This document shows, piece after piece, positions 8,202 to 15,940 of a stretch of 23,785 bases of DNA (its first letter is position 1; each line of letters begins with the position of its first letter). The position numbers and the translations under genes are program-made. Source of the DNA: Candidatus Latescibacterota bacterium (GTDB lineage: Bacteria > Latescibacterota > MVCY01). The stretch spans positions 1 through 23,785 of the forward strand of contig JAUWEO010000003.1 in assembly GCA_030608245.1 (NCBI GenBank). The letters run 5' to 3'. The notes under the pieces are model-generated. The model was given only the letters and a program-made list of their open reading frames with translations, was not told where the DNA came from and did no database searches.

Positions 8202-8225
8202 GAGGGTTTTCAGAAGAGGCTTAGA

Positions 8226-8975
8226 ATGCACGAACAAGACAAAGAAGTTCAGGAACGGCTGATTCAGAGAGGAAATCTGCCTCGCCACATAGCCATAATC
8301 ATGGATGGCAATGGCCGATGGGCCAAACAACAAGGGAAGAAGAGGATTGTGGGCCACCACGCCGGGGTTGATTCTGTGCGCGATGTGGTAAGGGCAGCCG
8401 GGGAACTGGGAATTGAGGTGCTCACCCTTTATGTTTTTTCTTCAGAAAACTGGAAACGCCCTCCCCAACAGGTATCTGCCCTGATGAATCTCCTTAAGGA
8501 AACTTTGGATAAGGAGACCAAAGAGCTGCTCGAGAACAACGTGCGGGCAAGAGCCATTGGCAAGATCGAGCAACTGCCCCATTTTTGCCAAAAGGCACTT
8601 CAGAGAACAATCCAGCTTACCTCCCAAAACTCCGGTTTGATCCTCAATCTGGCATTAAATTATGGCAGCCGAGGAGAGATAGTTGAGGCAGTGCGGCGCA
8701 TCGCGTCAGAGGTGGAAGATGGGGAGTACGGCGCAAACAAGATCGGTGAAAAAACCATCTCAGCCCATCTGTTCACTGCTGACCTGCCTGATCCAGACTT
8801 ACTCATAAGAACCAGCGCAGAGATGAGGTTAAGCAACTTTCTCCTCTGGCAAATGGCCTACACAGAAATATGGGTGACCGATATTCTCTGGCCGGATTTC
8901 AGAAGGAAACATCTCTACCAAGCCATTGAAAGCTACCAGTCTCGGGAAAGAAGATTCGGCAAGATAAAGGAGTAG
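8226..8975 (+). CDS. uppS: Isoprenyl (undecaprenyl) diphosphate synthase
   Basis: UppS is a cis-prenyltransferase that extends farnesyl diphosphate with isopentenyl diphosphate to make the C55 lipid carrier for cell-wall and surface polysaccharide synthesis. The 249-residue length is normal. Seen: the catalytic block IAIIMDGNGRWAK with D27, the SSENWKRP loop (72-79), LNYGSRGEI (144-152), and the terminal DPDLLIRTSAEMRLSNFLLWQ-type block (from 189), where R195, R201 and S203 are the expected diphosphate-binding residues. In most homologues that block reads RTSGEQRLSN; here G and Q are A and M, a mild change. A GAGG at 8215-8218 precedes the ATG. It heads the uppS-cdsA-dxr-rseP run, without the frr and pyrH genes that often sit upstream. 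Confidence 0.96.
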   Translation: MHEQDKEVQERLIQRGNLPRHIAIIMDGNGRWAKQQGKKRIVGHHAGVDSVRDVVRAAGELGIEVLTLYVFSSENWKRPPQQVSALMNLLKETLDKETKELLENNVRARAIGKIEQLPHFCQKALQRTIQLTSQNSGLILNLALNYGSRGEIVEAVRRIASEVEDGEYGANKIGEKTISAHLFTADLPDPDLLIRTSAEMRLSNFLLWQMAYTEIWVTDILWPDFRRKHLYQAIESYQSRERRFGKIKE

Positions 8976-8982
8976 AGTTCTA

Positions 8983-9798
8983 TTGTCTAACTTAGCCAAG
9001 AGAGTTCTGGTAGCCGTTTTTGCTGTTCCTCTGATACTTGTGGCGATCAGGCAAGGTGGATTATGCCTTCTGGTGTTTGTTGACCTGGTGATCGTGGGGG
9101 GAATTCAGGAGCTGTTCCGCTTGCAACAGGCAAAAGGATGGAGGCCACAGCGGGTTTTGGGAACCCTGGTGGCCTTAGCTATAAGTTGGGAATTTTTCTT
9201 TCTTAGAGGCGAATATTCAGAGTTTGTCCCAGCAGGGGTGGTTTTGTTGGTGTTGCTTTTTGAACTCTGCCGTCGAGATTCAGGTTCTGCTTTGGCAAAT
9301 GCGGGTTCGACGCTGTTGGGGATCTTTTATGTAGGCTGGTTGAGCAGTTTTTTGCTGTTGTTCCGCGCTGCTGCTTCCCAGGCAGATTCGGGAAGCCTGA
9401 CAATATTAGTCTTGCTTTCCATCTGGGGCGCTGACACAGCCGCCTATTTTGTAGGCCGACGATTCGGGAAACATAGGCTTTTCACTCGGATTAGCCCCAA
9501 GAAATCAGTTGAAGGAGCTATAGGTGGAATTGTAGGGGCATTGGCAGTTATTTTCGCTGGCAGTCAAACCTTTGTGCCTATGTTCTCAACAGCCAACAGC
9601 CTTGTTCTGGGACTCATTATCGCGATTGGAAGCCAGCTTGGGGATTTAGTAGAGTCACTATTGAAAAGAGACGCAGAGGTGAAGAATTCCTCTCGAGCAA
9701 TCCCCGGGCATGGAGGTGTCCTGGACAGATTCGACAGTGTGTTTTGTGCTCTCCCTCTGGCCTATGTTTATCTTAAAGTAGCCGGGATACTACAGTGA
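8983..9798 (+). CDS. cdsA: Phosphatidate cytidylyltransferase (CDP-diacylglycerol synthase)
   Basis: CdsA makes CDP-diacylglycerol from phosphatidate and CTP at the inner membrane, the precursor of all phospholipids. The 271-residue protein is strongly hydrophobic with several membrane segments. The family signature is seen near the C terminus: GDLVESLLKRDAEVKNSS followed by IPGHGGVLDRFDS. The usual K-D of the signature is K-N here, a variant I believe other CdsA proteins share. I chose the TTG at 8983: AAGGAG (8966-8971) lies 11 bases upstream, inside the end of uppS, and no ATG lies nearby. The seven-base gap to uppS and the four-base GTGA overlap with dxr indicate translational coupling. 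Confidence 0.93.
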   Translation: MSNLAKRVLVAVFAVPLILVAIRQGGLCLLVFVDLVIVGGIQELFRLQQAKGWRPQRVLGTLVALAISWEFFFLRGEYSEFVPAGVVLLVLLFELCRRDSGSALANAGSTLLGIFYVGWLSSFLLLFRAAASQADSGSLTILVLLSIWGADTAAYFVGRRFGKHRLFTRISPKKSVEGAIGGIVGALAVIFAGSQTFVPMFSTANSLVLGLIIAIGSQLGDLVESLLKRDAEVKNSSRAIPGHGGVLDRFDSVFCALPLAYVYLKVAGILQ

Positions 9799-10961
9799 GT
9801 GTTTTTAAGAAGGTTGCTATCTTAGGCTCCACCGGCTCTATCGGCAAGGCCAGTGTGGAGATTCTGGAAAAATCCCCCCAGCGTTTCTCGGTTGTGGCGC
9901 TGAGCGCTGGCAGAAACGCACAGCTTTTATGCCAGCAGGCATTACGTTGTCACCCTCAGCTGGTGGCTATTGCTGATAAGTCCTTGGTACCGGTCCTTAG
10001 GCAACAACTAAAGGCCTTGAACATAGAGGTAGTGGGAGGCAGCGAAGGGCTGACCAGAGTGGCCGAACACCCGGAAAGCGCCCTGGTCATCAATGCTCTG
10101 GTAGGCGGAATGGGCCTGCTTCCAACCTTGAAGGCTATTGAGGCAGGGAAGAATGTAGCTTTAGCCAATAAAGAGCCTTTCGTCATGGCAGGGCAGATTA
10201 TTACCAGAGCAGCAGAGGAACGAGGAGTGAAGTTGCTTCCCATCGACAGTGAGATGAGCGCTATCTGGCAATGCTTGGACGACAGCCCTGCTGGCCAGAT
10301 AAAAGGGCTCATCTTGACCGCATCTGGAGGTCCATTTCTGAGATGGTCTCAGCAGAAGTTAAAGGCCATAGCTCCCTCTGATGCCTTGTTCCACCCTACC
10401 TGGCAGATGGGAAGGAAGATCACCATCGATTCGGCAACCCTGATGAACAAAGGCCTGGAGATAATCGAAGCTCACTGGTTTTTTAAGGTACCACCCTCTA
10501 AGATCAGCGTTGTCATTCATCCCCAGTCAACTGTGCACTCAATGGTCGAGTTCATCGACGGCTCTATCTTAGCCCAACTAGGGGTGGCGGATATGAGGCT
10601 GCCCATTCAATATGCCCTCACCTATCCGGAGAGAATAGAGACAGAGGAATTGAGATTGGATTTTTCCCAGGGCGTGGAATTAACCTTTGAACCGCCAGAT
10701 CAAGAGAGATTCCGATGTTTGAAACTCTCTTATCAGGCAGCAGAGGTAGGGGGCAGTATGCCAGCGGTTCTGAACGCTGCCAATGAGGTGGCAGTGGAGG
10801 CGTTTTTGTCTCAACAGATTCGCTTTACGCAAATTCCGGAAATAGTGGAAGAAATCATGAACAGTCACAAGGTAACTTCTGGGGCGAGTATAGATGAGAT
10901 TTTGCAGGTTGATTCCTGGGCTCGGCATCAGGCTAAAAAGGTAGTTGCTGATTACCAATAG
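9795..10961 (+). CDS. dxr: 1-deoxy-D-xylulose 5-phosphate reductoisomerase
   Basis: Dxr (IspC) performs the committed step of the MEP isoprenoid pathway, turning deoxyxylulose phosphate into methylerythritol phosphate with NADPH. It supplies the precursors UppS uses. The 388-residue length is normal. Seen: the NADPH-binding ILGSTGSIG (9-17), LANKEP (123-128), the metal-binding PIDSEMSAIWQ (D151, E153), ASGGPF, and the substrate block HPTWQMGRKITIDSATLMNK, then HPQSTVHSMVEF. E. coli Dxr has His where this protein has Met in DSEMSAI. The start is a GTG whose last three bases overlap the cdsA stop codon (GTGA), so coupling to cdsA decides the start. Confidence 0.97.
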   Translation: MSVFKKVAILGSTGSIGKASVEILEKSPQRFSVVALSAGRNAQLLCQQALRCHPQLVAIADKSLVPVLRQQLKALNIEVVGGSEGLTRVAEHPESALVINALVGGMGLLPTLKAIEAGKNVALANKEPFVMAGQIITRAAEERGVKLLPIDSEMSAIWQCLDDSPAGQIKGLILTASGGPFLRWSQQKLKAIAPSDALFHPTWQMGRKITIDSATLMNKGLEIIEAHWFFKVPPSKISVVIHPQSTVHSMVEFIDGSILAQLGVADMRLPIQYALTYPERIETEELRLDFSQGVELTFEPPDQERFRCLKLSYQAAEVGGSMPAVLNAANEVAVEAFLSQQIRFTQIPEIVEEIMNSHKVTSGASIDEILQVDSWARHQAKKVVADYQ

Positions 10962-10972
10962 GAACCGAAAGA

Positions 10973-12274
10973 ATGCTAACCACAATTGTTGCTGCCGTTT
11001 TTGTCCTGGGTCTGTTAGTCTTCGTTCACGAATTGGGCCATTTTGTGGTGGCAAAACGATCAAAGATCCGAGTCGAGCAATTTTCTTTAGGGTTTCCACC
11101 TAAGATGATAGGCAAAAAGGTGGGGGAGACCGAATACTGTATCTCCTGGCTGCCGCTGGGAGGTTATGTTAAAATAGCCGGGCAATCTGACTTCGGTGAA
11201 GCCGAGATCAAAGGACAGCCCTGGGAATTTACCTCAAAACCTGTTCTTACCAGAATAGCGGTTATCGCTGCCGGCCCGATGATGAATTTCTTGCTTGCCT
11301 TCCTTATTTTCTCCGTCTTGGCCCTCGGTTGGGGAATCTCCGCCTATGATACCACCCGGATAGGAGAAGTCCTCGAAGACTCCACTGCTGAGGCAGTGGG
11401 AATAGAGCCTGGTGACTGGATAATTTCCATTGAGGGTGAAAAGGTGGAAGATTGGGCTCAGGTTCAAAAGGCAATAGCCTTAAATAGAGGCAAGACATTT
11501 CACCTCCAATTGAGAAGAGACGACGAAGTAAAGACGCTTGAGGTGATCCTCCACCCAGAGGAAAAGATTTTGGGCATATCACCGTTTCTTGAGCCTGTAG
11601 TGGGGAATGTAAAGAGAGGAAGTCCGGCACAGAAAGCAGGCATCTTTCCAGGAGACGTAATTGCCGCCATAAACGGTAACCAAGTTACCCAGTGGGAGGA
11701 TGCAGTTGAGGAGATATACTCACATCCTGGAGATACCATAGTAGTGGAATGGAGACGCAATGGTGAAGACCACGAGGCTGCTATCATAACCCAGGTGAAG
11801 AGACAACCCGATCTCCAAAATCAGGTGATAGAATACGGGGTAATCGGTATAGGTCCAAAATTTGCCTCGAAAAGGATCGGGCCAATACAGGCAATCTACT
11901 ACGGGGCTCAGCAGACCTGGGAGAGAACCTATCTGATACTTAAGGTCATCCAGGGATTAATCTCGGGAGAGGTCTCTCCTCGTCTTTTGGGTGGCCCCAT
12001 GCTCATTGCTGAAATGGCTGGTGAAACCGCGCGCTGGGGATGGAAAAACCTGTTCGGCTTCGCCGCCTTTTTGAGCATCAACTTAGGATTGATTAATCTC
12101 ATTCCTATCCCCATCGTCGATGGAGGGGTGATTCTATTTCTACTGGTCGAAGGTGCTATCAGAAAACCTGTTCCCAGTAAGTTGAGACTGGCGACGACTA
12201 AGATTGGGCTGGTAATTATCGTTTTACTGATGGCTTATGTGACCTTCAACGACGTTGCTCGCTGGTTGCACTAA
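10973..12274 (+). CDS. rseP: Site-2 protease, RseP family (membrane zinc metalloprotease)
   Basis: RseP-type proteases cut membrane-embedded anti-sigma factors and leftover signal peptides inside the inner membrane. The 433-residue protein shows the N-terminal zinc motif HELGH (H19, E20, H23) in the first membrane segment, two successive PDZ regions (around residues 110-280, with repeated GD.I..I.G patterns), and the C-terminal third metal-ligand block NLIPIPIVDGG (D383). In E. coli RseP the equivalent is NLFPLPVLDGGH, so the leucine before D and the histidine after GG differ here. It starts 11 bases after dxr and ends 11 bases before ndk. The dxr-rseP order is widely conserved. No anti-sigma substrate gene is visible in the window. 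Confidence 0.95.
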   Translation: MLTTIVAAVFVLGLLVFVHELGHFVVAKRSKIRVEQFSLGFPPKMIGKKVGETEYCISWLPLGGYVKIAGQSDFGEAEIKGQPWEFTSKPVLTRIAVIAAGPMMNFLLAFLIFSVLALGWGISAYDTTRIGEVLEDSTAEAVGIEPGDWIISIEGEKVEDWAQVQKAIALNRGKTFHLQLRRDDEVKTLEVILHPEEKILGISPFLEPVVGNVKRGSPAQKAGIFPGDVIAAINGNQVTQWEDAVEEIYSHPGDTIVVEWRRNGEDHEAAIITQVKRQPDLQNQVIEYGVIGIGPKFASKRIGPIQAIYYGAQQTWERTYLILKVIQGLISGEVSPRLLGGPMLIAEMAGETARWGWKNLFGFAAFLSINLGLINLIPIPIVDGGVILFLLVEGAIRKPVPSKLRLATTKIGLVIIVLLMAYVTFNDVARWLH

Positions 12275-12285
12275 GGAAGTGGCAA

Positions 12286-12684
12286 ATGGAACAGACCTTA
12301 ATGATTATTAAACCCAATGCTGTAGCCAAAGCAGAAGAGATCATAGGAAGGGTTAAGCAGGAAGGCTTTACGGTTCGCCAGACCAAAACCCTCTCTCTTA
12401 CATCCCAAGAAGCAAAGGAATTCTACGCAGTGCATAGGGGCAAACCGTTTTTTGCCGACCTGGTGCGATTTATGGATTCAGGACAAATAGTGGTAGCACT
12501 GTTAGAGAGAAGAGATGCAGTAACTTATTTGAGAAAAACAGTGGGGGCAACCGACCCCAGTGAAGCTGTGAAAGGCACGCTAAGAGAGATTTATGGTGCC
12601 AGCAAGACTCAGAATGCTGTTCACGCATCAGATTCACTGGCTAACGCCAAGAGAGAGATAGAGTTTTTCTTCAATAACTCCTAA
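12286..12684 (+). CDS. ndk: Nucleoside diphosphate kinase
   Basis: Ndk passes the gamma phosphate of ATP to other nucleoside diphosphates through a phosphohistidine. The 132-residue protein is slightly short for the family (usually about 135-150). Seen: KPNAVAK at 9-15, the GKPFFADLVRFMDSG segment, RKTVGATDP (83-91), and the active-site region NAVHASDS, where H113 is the phosphorylated histidine. Most homologues read HGSDS; here G is A. The gene begins 11 bases after rseP. It supplies CTP, among other nucleotides, for the CdsA step, but this is a housekeeping link, not evidence of a special role. Confidence 0.96.
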   Translation: MEQTLMIIKPNAVAKAEEIIGRVKQEGFTVRQTKTLSLTSQEAKEFYAVHRGKPFFADLVRFMDSGQIVVALLERRDAVTYLRKTVGATDPSEAVKGTLREIYGASKTQNAVHASDSLANAKREIEFFFNNS

Positions 12685-12735
12685 ATTTGAGAGATAATTA
12701 GAAACACTAACTTCCTGGAGCCTCTGAGAGGGAAG

Positions 12736-13560
12736 ATGGCTTACATATCAGAAAAAAGGGAACTAACCCCGGAAATTAAGCAGTTAGTATTGAGTGCACC
12801 GGAGATTGCTCAAAAGGTTAAGCCTGGACAATTCGTTATCGTGCGTTGCGGTGAGAAAGGCGAGCGTATTCCCCTCACTGTGGTGGAACAGGATGAAGAA
12901 AAGGGCACCTTGAGCATCATTTTACAGGAGGTGGGCAATTCCACCAAGAAACTGGGGAGCTTGGAAAAAGGAGAAGAGATTACGGATATCGCTGGTCCTC
13001 TGGGCAATCCCAGCGAGGTGAGGAATTTTGGGACAGTGGTGTGTATCGGGGGCGGCGTGGGTACTGCGATGGTTTACCCGGTGGCCAAGGCATTGAAGGG
13101 CGCTGGCAACCGATTGGTTTCCATTGTCGGCGCCAAAAACAGACAATTGCTCATCCTGGAGGAGCAGATGAGGAAAATCAGCGACCGGTTACTGGTGACC
13201 ACCGATGATGGCTCCTGTGGAACGCACGGATTCGTAACCGACGCCTTGGAGAAATTGATAGCTGATGGATTGAACATAGACCGAGTAGTGGCTGTTGGTC
13301 CGGTGGCCATGATGAGTGCTGTCTGTCGCATTACCGAGAAACAAGACATCCAGACTATTGTCAGCTTGAATCCCATTATGGTGGATGGCACTGGAATGTG
13401 CGGCGCTTGCCGGGTTACCGTGGCCGGAGAGACCAAATTCGCCTGTATTGATGGCCCTGAATTCGATGGCCATCAGGTGGACTTTGAGGAACTGCTGCGA
13501 AGACAACGGATGTATCTAGAGGAAGAGAAGATAGCCCTGGAAAAACAGAATTCAGAGTAA
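12736..13560 (+). CDS. nfnA: NfnA-like ferredoxin:NADP oxidoreductase small subunit (FAD, 2Fe-2S)
   Basis: This 274-residue flavoprotein matches the small subunit of NfnAB (NfnSL), the cytoplasmic flavin-based bifurcating transhydrogenase linking NADH, NADPH and ferredoxin. Seen: a beta-barrel FAD domain with GERIPLT (42-48), an NAD-binding domain with GGGVGTAMVYPVAKAL (105-120), a DDGSCGTHGFVTDAL segment (157-171), and a C-terminal cluster site DGTGMCGACR...C. The residues D217, C222, C225 and C237 fit the known one-Asp, three-Cys [2Fe-2S] ligation of NfnA. PyrK-type dihydroorotate dehydrogenase subunits are related but have a different four-cysteine pattern. The partner gene follows 196 bases on, which strengthens the call. 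The function assumes the partner is present; bifurcation is inferred from the family. Confidence 0.87.
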   Translation: MAYISEKRELTPEIKQLVLSAPEIAQKVKPGQFVIVRCGEKGERIPLTVVEQDEEKGTLSIILQEVGNSTKKLGSLEKGEEITDIAGPLGNPSEVRNFGTVVCIGGGVGTAMVYPVAKALKGAGNRLVSIVGAKNRQLLILEEQMRKISDRLLVTTDDGSCGTHGFVTDALEKLIADGLNIDRVVAVGPVAMMSAVCRITEKQDIQTIVSLNPIMVDGTGMCGACRVTVAGETKFACIDGPEFDGHQVDFEELLRRQRMYLEEEKIALEKQNSE

Positions 13561-13601
13561 GTAGGCCTTTGAGTTTCCTGGCAGCGCTGAATTGGAGAAA
13601 A

Positions 13602-13625
13602 AAAGCTATAGCTTTAAGTTTTTAT
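13602..13625 (+). terminator. Possible weak intrinsic terminator after nfnA
   Basis: The perfect 14-base palindrome AAAGCTATAGCTTT (13602-13615) can form a five-pair stem with a TATA loop and is followed by AAGTTTTTATTT. The stem is short and A/T rich, so it would terminate weakly at best. Its place between nfnA and the strong promoter at 13663 fits a transcript boundary. Confidence 0.3.
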
Positions 13626-13662
13626 TTCCGCACAAAATAGAATCATCGGCTACCTTTTGGAC

Positions 13663-13690
13663 TTGACAATTTTCCAAATTTGTATATTAT
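13663..13690 (+). promoter_or_regulatory. Strong predicted sigma-70-type promoter for nfnB and the fatty-acid genes
   Basis: A perfect TTGACA (13663-13668) is followed after 16 bases by TATTAT (13685-13690), five of six matches, in an A/T-rich setting. It is the best promoter-like match I found in the window. The start would fall near 13697, giving a leader of about 60 bases before the nfnB TTG. The leader holds an inverted repeat, CTAAAATA (13694-13701) with TATTTTAG (13734-13741), just before the AAGGAG ribosome site. Confidence 0.6.
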
Positions 13691-13756
13691 TACCTAAAAT
13701 AGTAAAACGGTCTGAGTGATCTAACTTGCGATTTATTTTAGTTTTAAGGAGCACCT

Positions 13757-15175
13757 TTGACTAAAGACAGCGGCATACCTGCAGCCAGAGAACCGATGTC
13801 CAAACAGGATACCAAGCTGAGGGTGAAGAATTTCGATGAGGTGGCCTTAGGCTATTCTGCTCACCAGGCGATCAAAGAAGCAAGCCGCTGTCTCCAATGC
13901 GAGGAGCCTTTCTGTATCTCTGGCTGCCCAGTGAATGTAGATATTCCTGGATTTATAGAACTCATCACAGAGGGAGATTTCGAAAAGGCGTTTTACAAGA
14001 TTAGAGAGACTAACGGCTTGCCCGCTATTTGCGGCCGGGTATGTCCCCAAGAGAGCCAATGTGAGAAGTTGTGCGTGCTGGGGAAACGGAAAGAGCCGGT
14101 GGCAATCGGACGATTGGAGCGATTTGTCGCCGATTACGTCTTAAAGAAGGGAACGATTAAAGCAGATGACGTTGCCGAGTCCAATGGCCAGAAAGTGGCA
14201 ATAGTGGGTTCTGGGCCAGCGGGATTAACAACGGCTTGGGACTTGGCAAAAATGGGGTACAAGGTCACTATATTTGAGGGATTTCACAAACCTGGCGGGG
14301 TCTTAGTCTATGGTATTCCAGAGTTTCGCCTCCCCAAGGCAATTGTTCAGCAAGAGATCGATTCTATCAGCAGGCTGGGCATTCAGATGAAAACCAATAT
14401 GGTAATCGGAAAGGTGAACACTGTTGATGAACTCCTCCAGAATGGGTTCAATGCTGTCTTCATAGGAAGCGGGGCCGGATTGCCTCGCTTTATGCATATT
14501 CCAGGGGAAAATCTCAACGGCGTCTACTCTGCTAACGAATATCTGACCCGCACTAATTTGATGAAGGCCTATCTATTCCCAGAATACGACACCCCGATCA
14601 AATCTGGACCCAGAGTGGCAGTTATCGGAGGAGGCAATGTGGCGATGGACTCAGCCAGAACTGCCTTAAGGTTGGGCGCTGAGAAGGTATTTAATATCTA
14701 CCGACGCTCAAGGACAGAGATGCCTGCCCGGGTTGAAGAGATAGAAAACGCCCAAGAAGAGGGCATTGAGTTCATATTCTTAAGCACTCCAGTCAGGATT
14801 ATCGGCGATGAGGAAGGTTGGGTGAAAACGATAGAATGCGTACAAATGGAGCTTGGTAAACCAGACAGATCGGGCAGAAGGCGTCCCCTACCTCTGCTAC
14901 GTTCAGAATACACCATCGAAGTTGATACTGTAATAGTAGCCATTGGCACAGATGTCAACCCTATCATCCCCTCTACCACCACAGGCCTGAACAGAAACCA
15001 GCGGGGTTACATTATCGCCTCCGAAGCAACTGGACAGACAAGCAAACAGGGAGTATTTGCCGGTGGAGACATCGTAACCGGCTCTGCTACAGTAATCTCA
15101 GCTATGGGAGCAGGGAGAAAAGCAGCCTTGGCTATACACAAATATCTCTCTGATCAACGGCGCAAGGGAAGATGA
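13757..15175 (+). CDS. nfnB: NfnB-like NADPH/ferredoxin oxidoreductase large subunit (GltD-like)
   Basis: This 472-residue iron-sulfur flavoprotein matches the large subunit of NfnAB and the related small subunit of glutamate synthase. Seen: an N-terminal ferredoxin-like domain with eight cysteines in two groups (C45, C48, C53, C57 and C92, C96, C102, C106) for two [4Fe-4S] clusters; the FAD site VAIVGSGPAGLTTA (147-160); the second dinucleotide site VAVIGGGNVAMDSA (287-300); and a C-terminal FAD block GVFAGGDIVTGSATV. I chose TTG at 13757 because AAGGAG lies five bases upstream; an ATG at residue 14 is the alternative. GltD is the main rival call, but no gltB large subunit is present and nfnA is adjacent. 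The stop overlaps the next start (ATGA at 15172-15175). Confidence 0.87.
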   Translation: MTKDSGIPAAREPMSKQDTKLRVKNFDEVALGYSAHQAIKEASRCLQCEEPFCISGCPVNVDIPGFIELITEGDFEKAFYKIRETNGLPAICGRVCPQESQCEKLCVLGKRKEPVAIGRLERFVADYVLKKGTIKADDVAESNGQKVAIVGSGPAGLTTAWDLAKMGYKVTIFEGFHKPGGVLVYGIPEFRLPKAIVQQEIDSISRLGIQMKTNMVIGKVNTVDELLQNGFNAVFIGSGAGLPRFMHIPGENLNGVYSANEYLTRTNLMKAYLFPEYDTPIKSGPRVAVIGGGNVAMDSARTALRLGAEKVFNIYRRSRTEMPARVEEIENAQEEGIEFIFLSTPVRIIGDEEGWVKTIECVQMELGKPDRSGRRRPLPLLRSEYTIEVDTVIVAIGTDVNPIIPSTTTGLNRNQRGYIIASEATGQTSKQGVFAGGDIVTGSATVISAMGAGRKAALAIHKYLSDQRRKGR

Positions 15176-15690
15176 AAATATATTCAAAAGAGCTCTCTGA
15201 AGGGGTTAATAGATTCAACTTCAACAATTCTGCCTCTGAATTGAATCTGGAAGAGAGAGAGAACATCTACCTGACCCCGATTTTCACCCAAGTGCAGATA
15301 GTAAAAAACTCAGAAACCCTTTTCCTCACTGGCACCGTCTCCACCACGGTGGGGATGAAATGTGCCCGCTGCCTGGAATCTTTCCAGACACACTTACAGT
15401 CGGGATTCGAGTTGTTATTCCGCACAAGGGCTGTAACAGGAGAAAAATCCGAGATTGAGCTCTCCAAAGAAGATCTGATAACCTTCGAATATAAGGGGAA
15501 GGTTATCGATCTGCACGACCGAGTGGGGGAAACCCTTCTGTTGGCTATTCCGATAAAACCTCTCTGTTCAGAAGAGTGTAAAGGCTTGTGTCCGATATGC
15601 GGACAGGACCTGAATAAAGGAGAGTGTGGCTGTCGCCAGAAGGTTTTCTCCTCCAAGTTTTCTGAACTTCGTAGTTTGAGCTTCGATTAG
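15172..15690 (+). CDS. yceD: YceD/DUF177 family cysteine-rich protein
   Basis: This 172-residue protein belongs to DUF177 (YceD), a family nearly always found just before rpmF and implicated in ribosome or 23S rRNA maturation; its biochemical role is not settled. Seen: CARC at 64-67 and a second cysteine-rich region (C132, C136, C140, C143, C152, C154) with the typical text CKGLCPICGQDLNKGECGC, probably a metal site. Its ATG overlaps the nfnB stop codon (ATGA), so it is translationally coupled to an unrelated redox gene. rpmF follows after 34 bases, the usual order. Confidence 0.88.
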   Translation: MKIYSKELSEGVNRFNFNNSASELNLEERENIYLTPIFTQVQIVKNSETLFLTGTVSTTVGMKCARCLESFQTHLQSGFELLFRTRAVTGEKSEIELSKEDLITFEYKGKVIDLHDRVGETLLLAIPIKPLCSEECKGLCPICGQDLNKGECGCRQKVFSSKFSELRSLSFD

Positions 15691-15724
15691 CTGAAAAACC
15701 AATCTATTAGAAAGGAGTCTAACA

Positions 15725-15907
15725 TTGGCACTTCCCAAGAGAAAGGTATCAAAGTCCAGAAGAGATAAGAAGAGAAGCCATTGGAAACTGGTAGCTCCGA
15801 ATGTAGTGAGTTGCTCTCATTGCAGCCAACCTAAATTGCCTCATAGAGTATGTCCCAACTGCGGCTACTACAAAGAAGAGGAAGTGATCGCAATTAAAGA
15901 GGGTTAA
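15725..15907 (+). CDS. rpmF: Ribosomal protein bL32
   Basis: This 60-residue protein of the large ribosomal subunit begins MALPKRKVSKSRRDKKRSHW, the standard bL32 start. It keeps the zinc-ribbon cysteines C30, C33, C43 and C46, so it is the zinc-binding form. The start is TTG, preceded by AAAGGAG; no ATG is available. It lies between yceD and plsX, the widely conserved order that ties ribosome supply to membrane-lipid synthesis. Confidence 0.96.
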   Translation: MALPKRKVSKSRRDKKRSHWKLVAPNVVSCSHCSQPKLPHRVCPNCGYYKEEEVIAIKEG

Positions 15908-15940
15908 ACTCCATTGATTGAGAAATTTCGGGAGTAAGGA

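Larger units (their letters stand above)
7768..8225. other. Divergent intergenic region without a convincing gene
   Basis: This 458-base stretch separates the minus-strand URO-D-like gene from plus-strand uppS. I see no plausible protein in it: open frames are short and lack family resemblance. It carries predicted promoters facing both ways (7828-7856 minus; 7986-8014 and 8173-8201 plus) and a 13-base near-perfect direct repeat (7942-7954 and 7984-7996). No tRNA-like cloverleaf or clear riboswitch was recognised. Confidence 0.6.

Noticed and set aside
8187..8262. Short leader frames after GGAGGG before uppS: ATGAATGTGTAA at 8187 and a 23-codon frame from 8191 overlapping the uppS start
   Set aside because: They are very short with no recognisable leader-peptide content, and the predicted promoter at 8173-8201 would start transcription after them.
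13757..15175. Calling this gene gltD (glutamate synthase small subunit)
   Set aside because: No gltB is nearby, and the partner upstream has the NfnA-type one-Asp, three-Cys cluster site, which favours NfnB.
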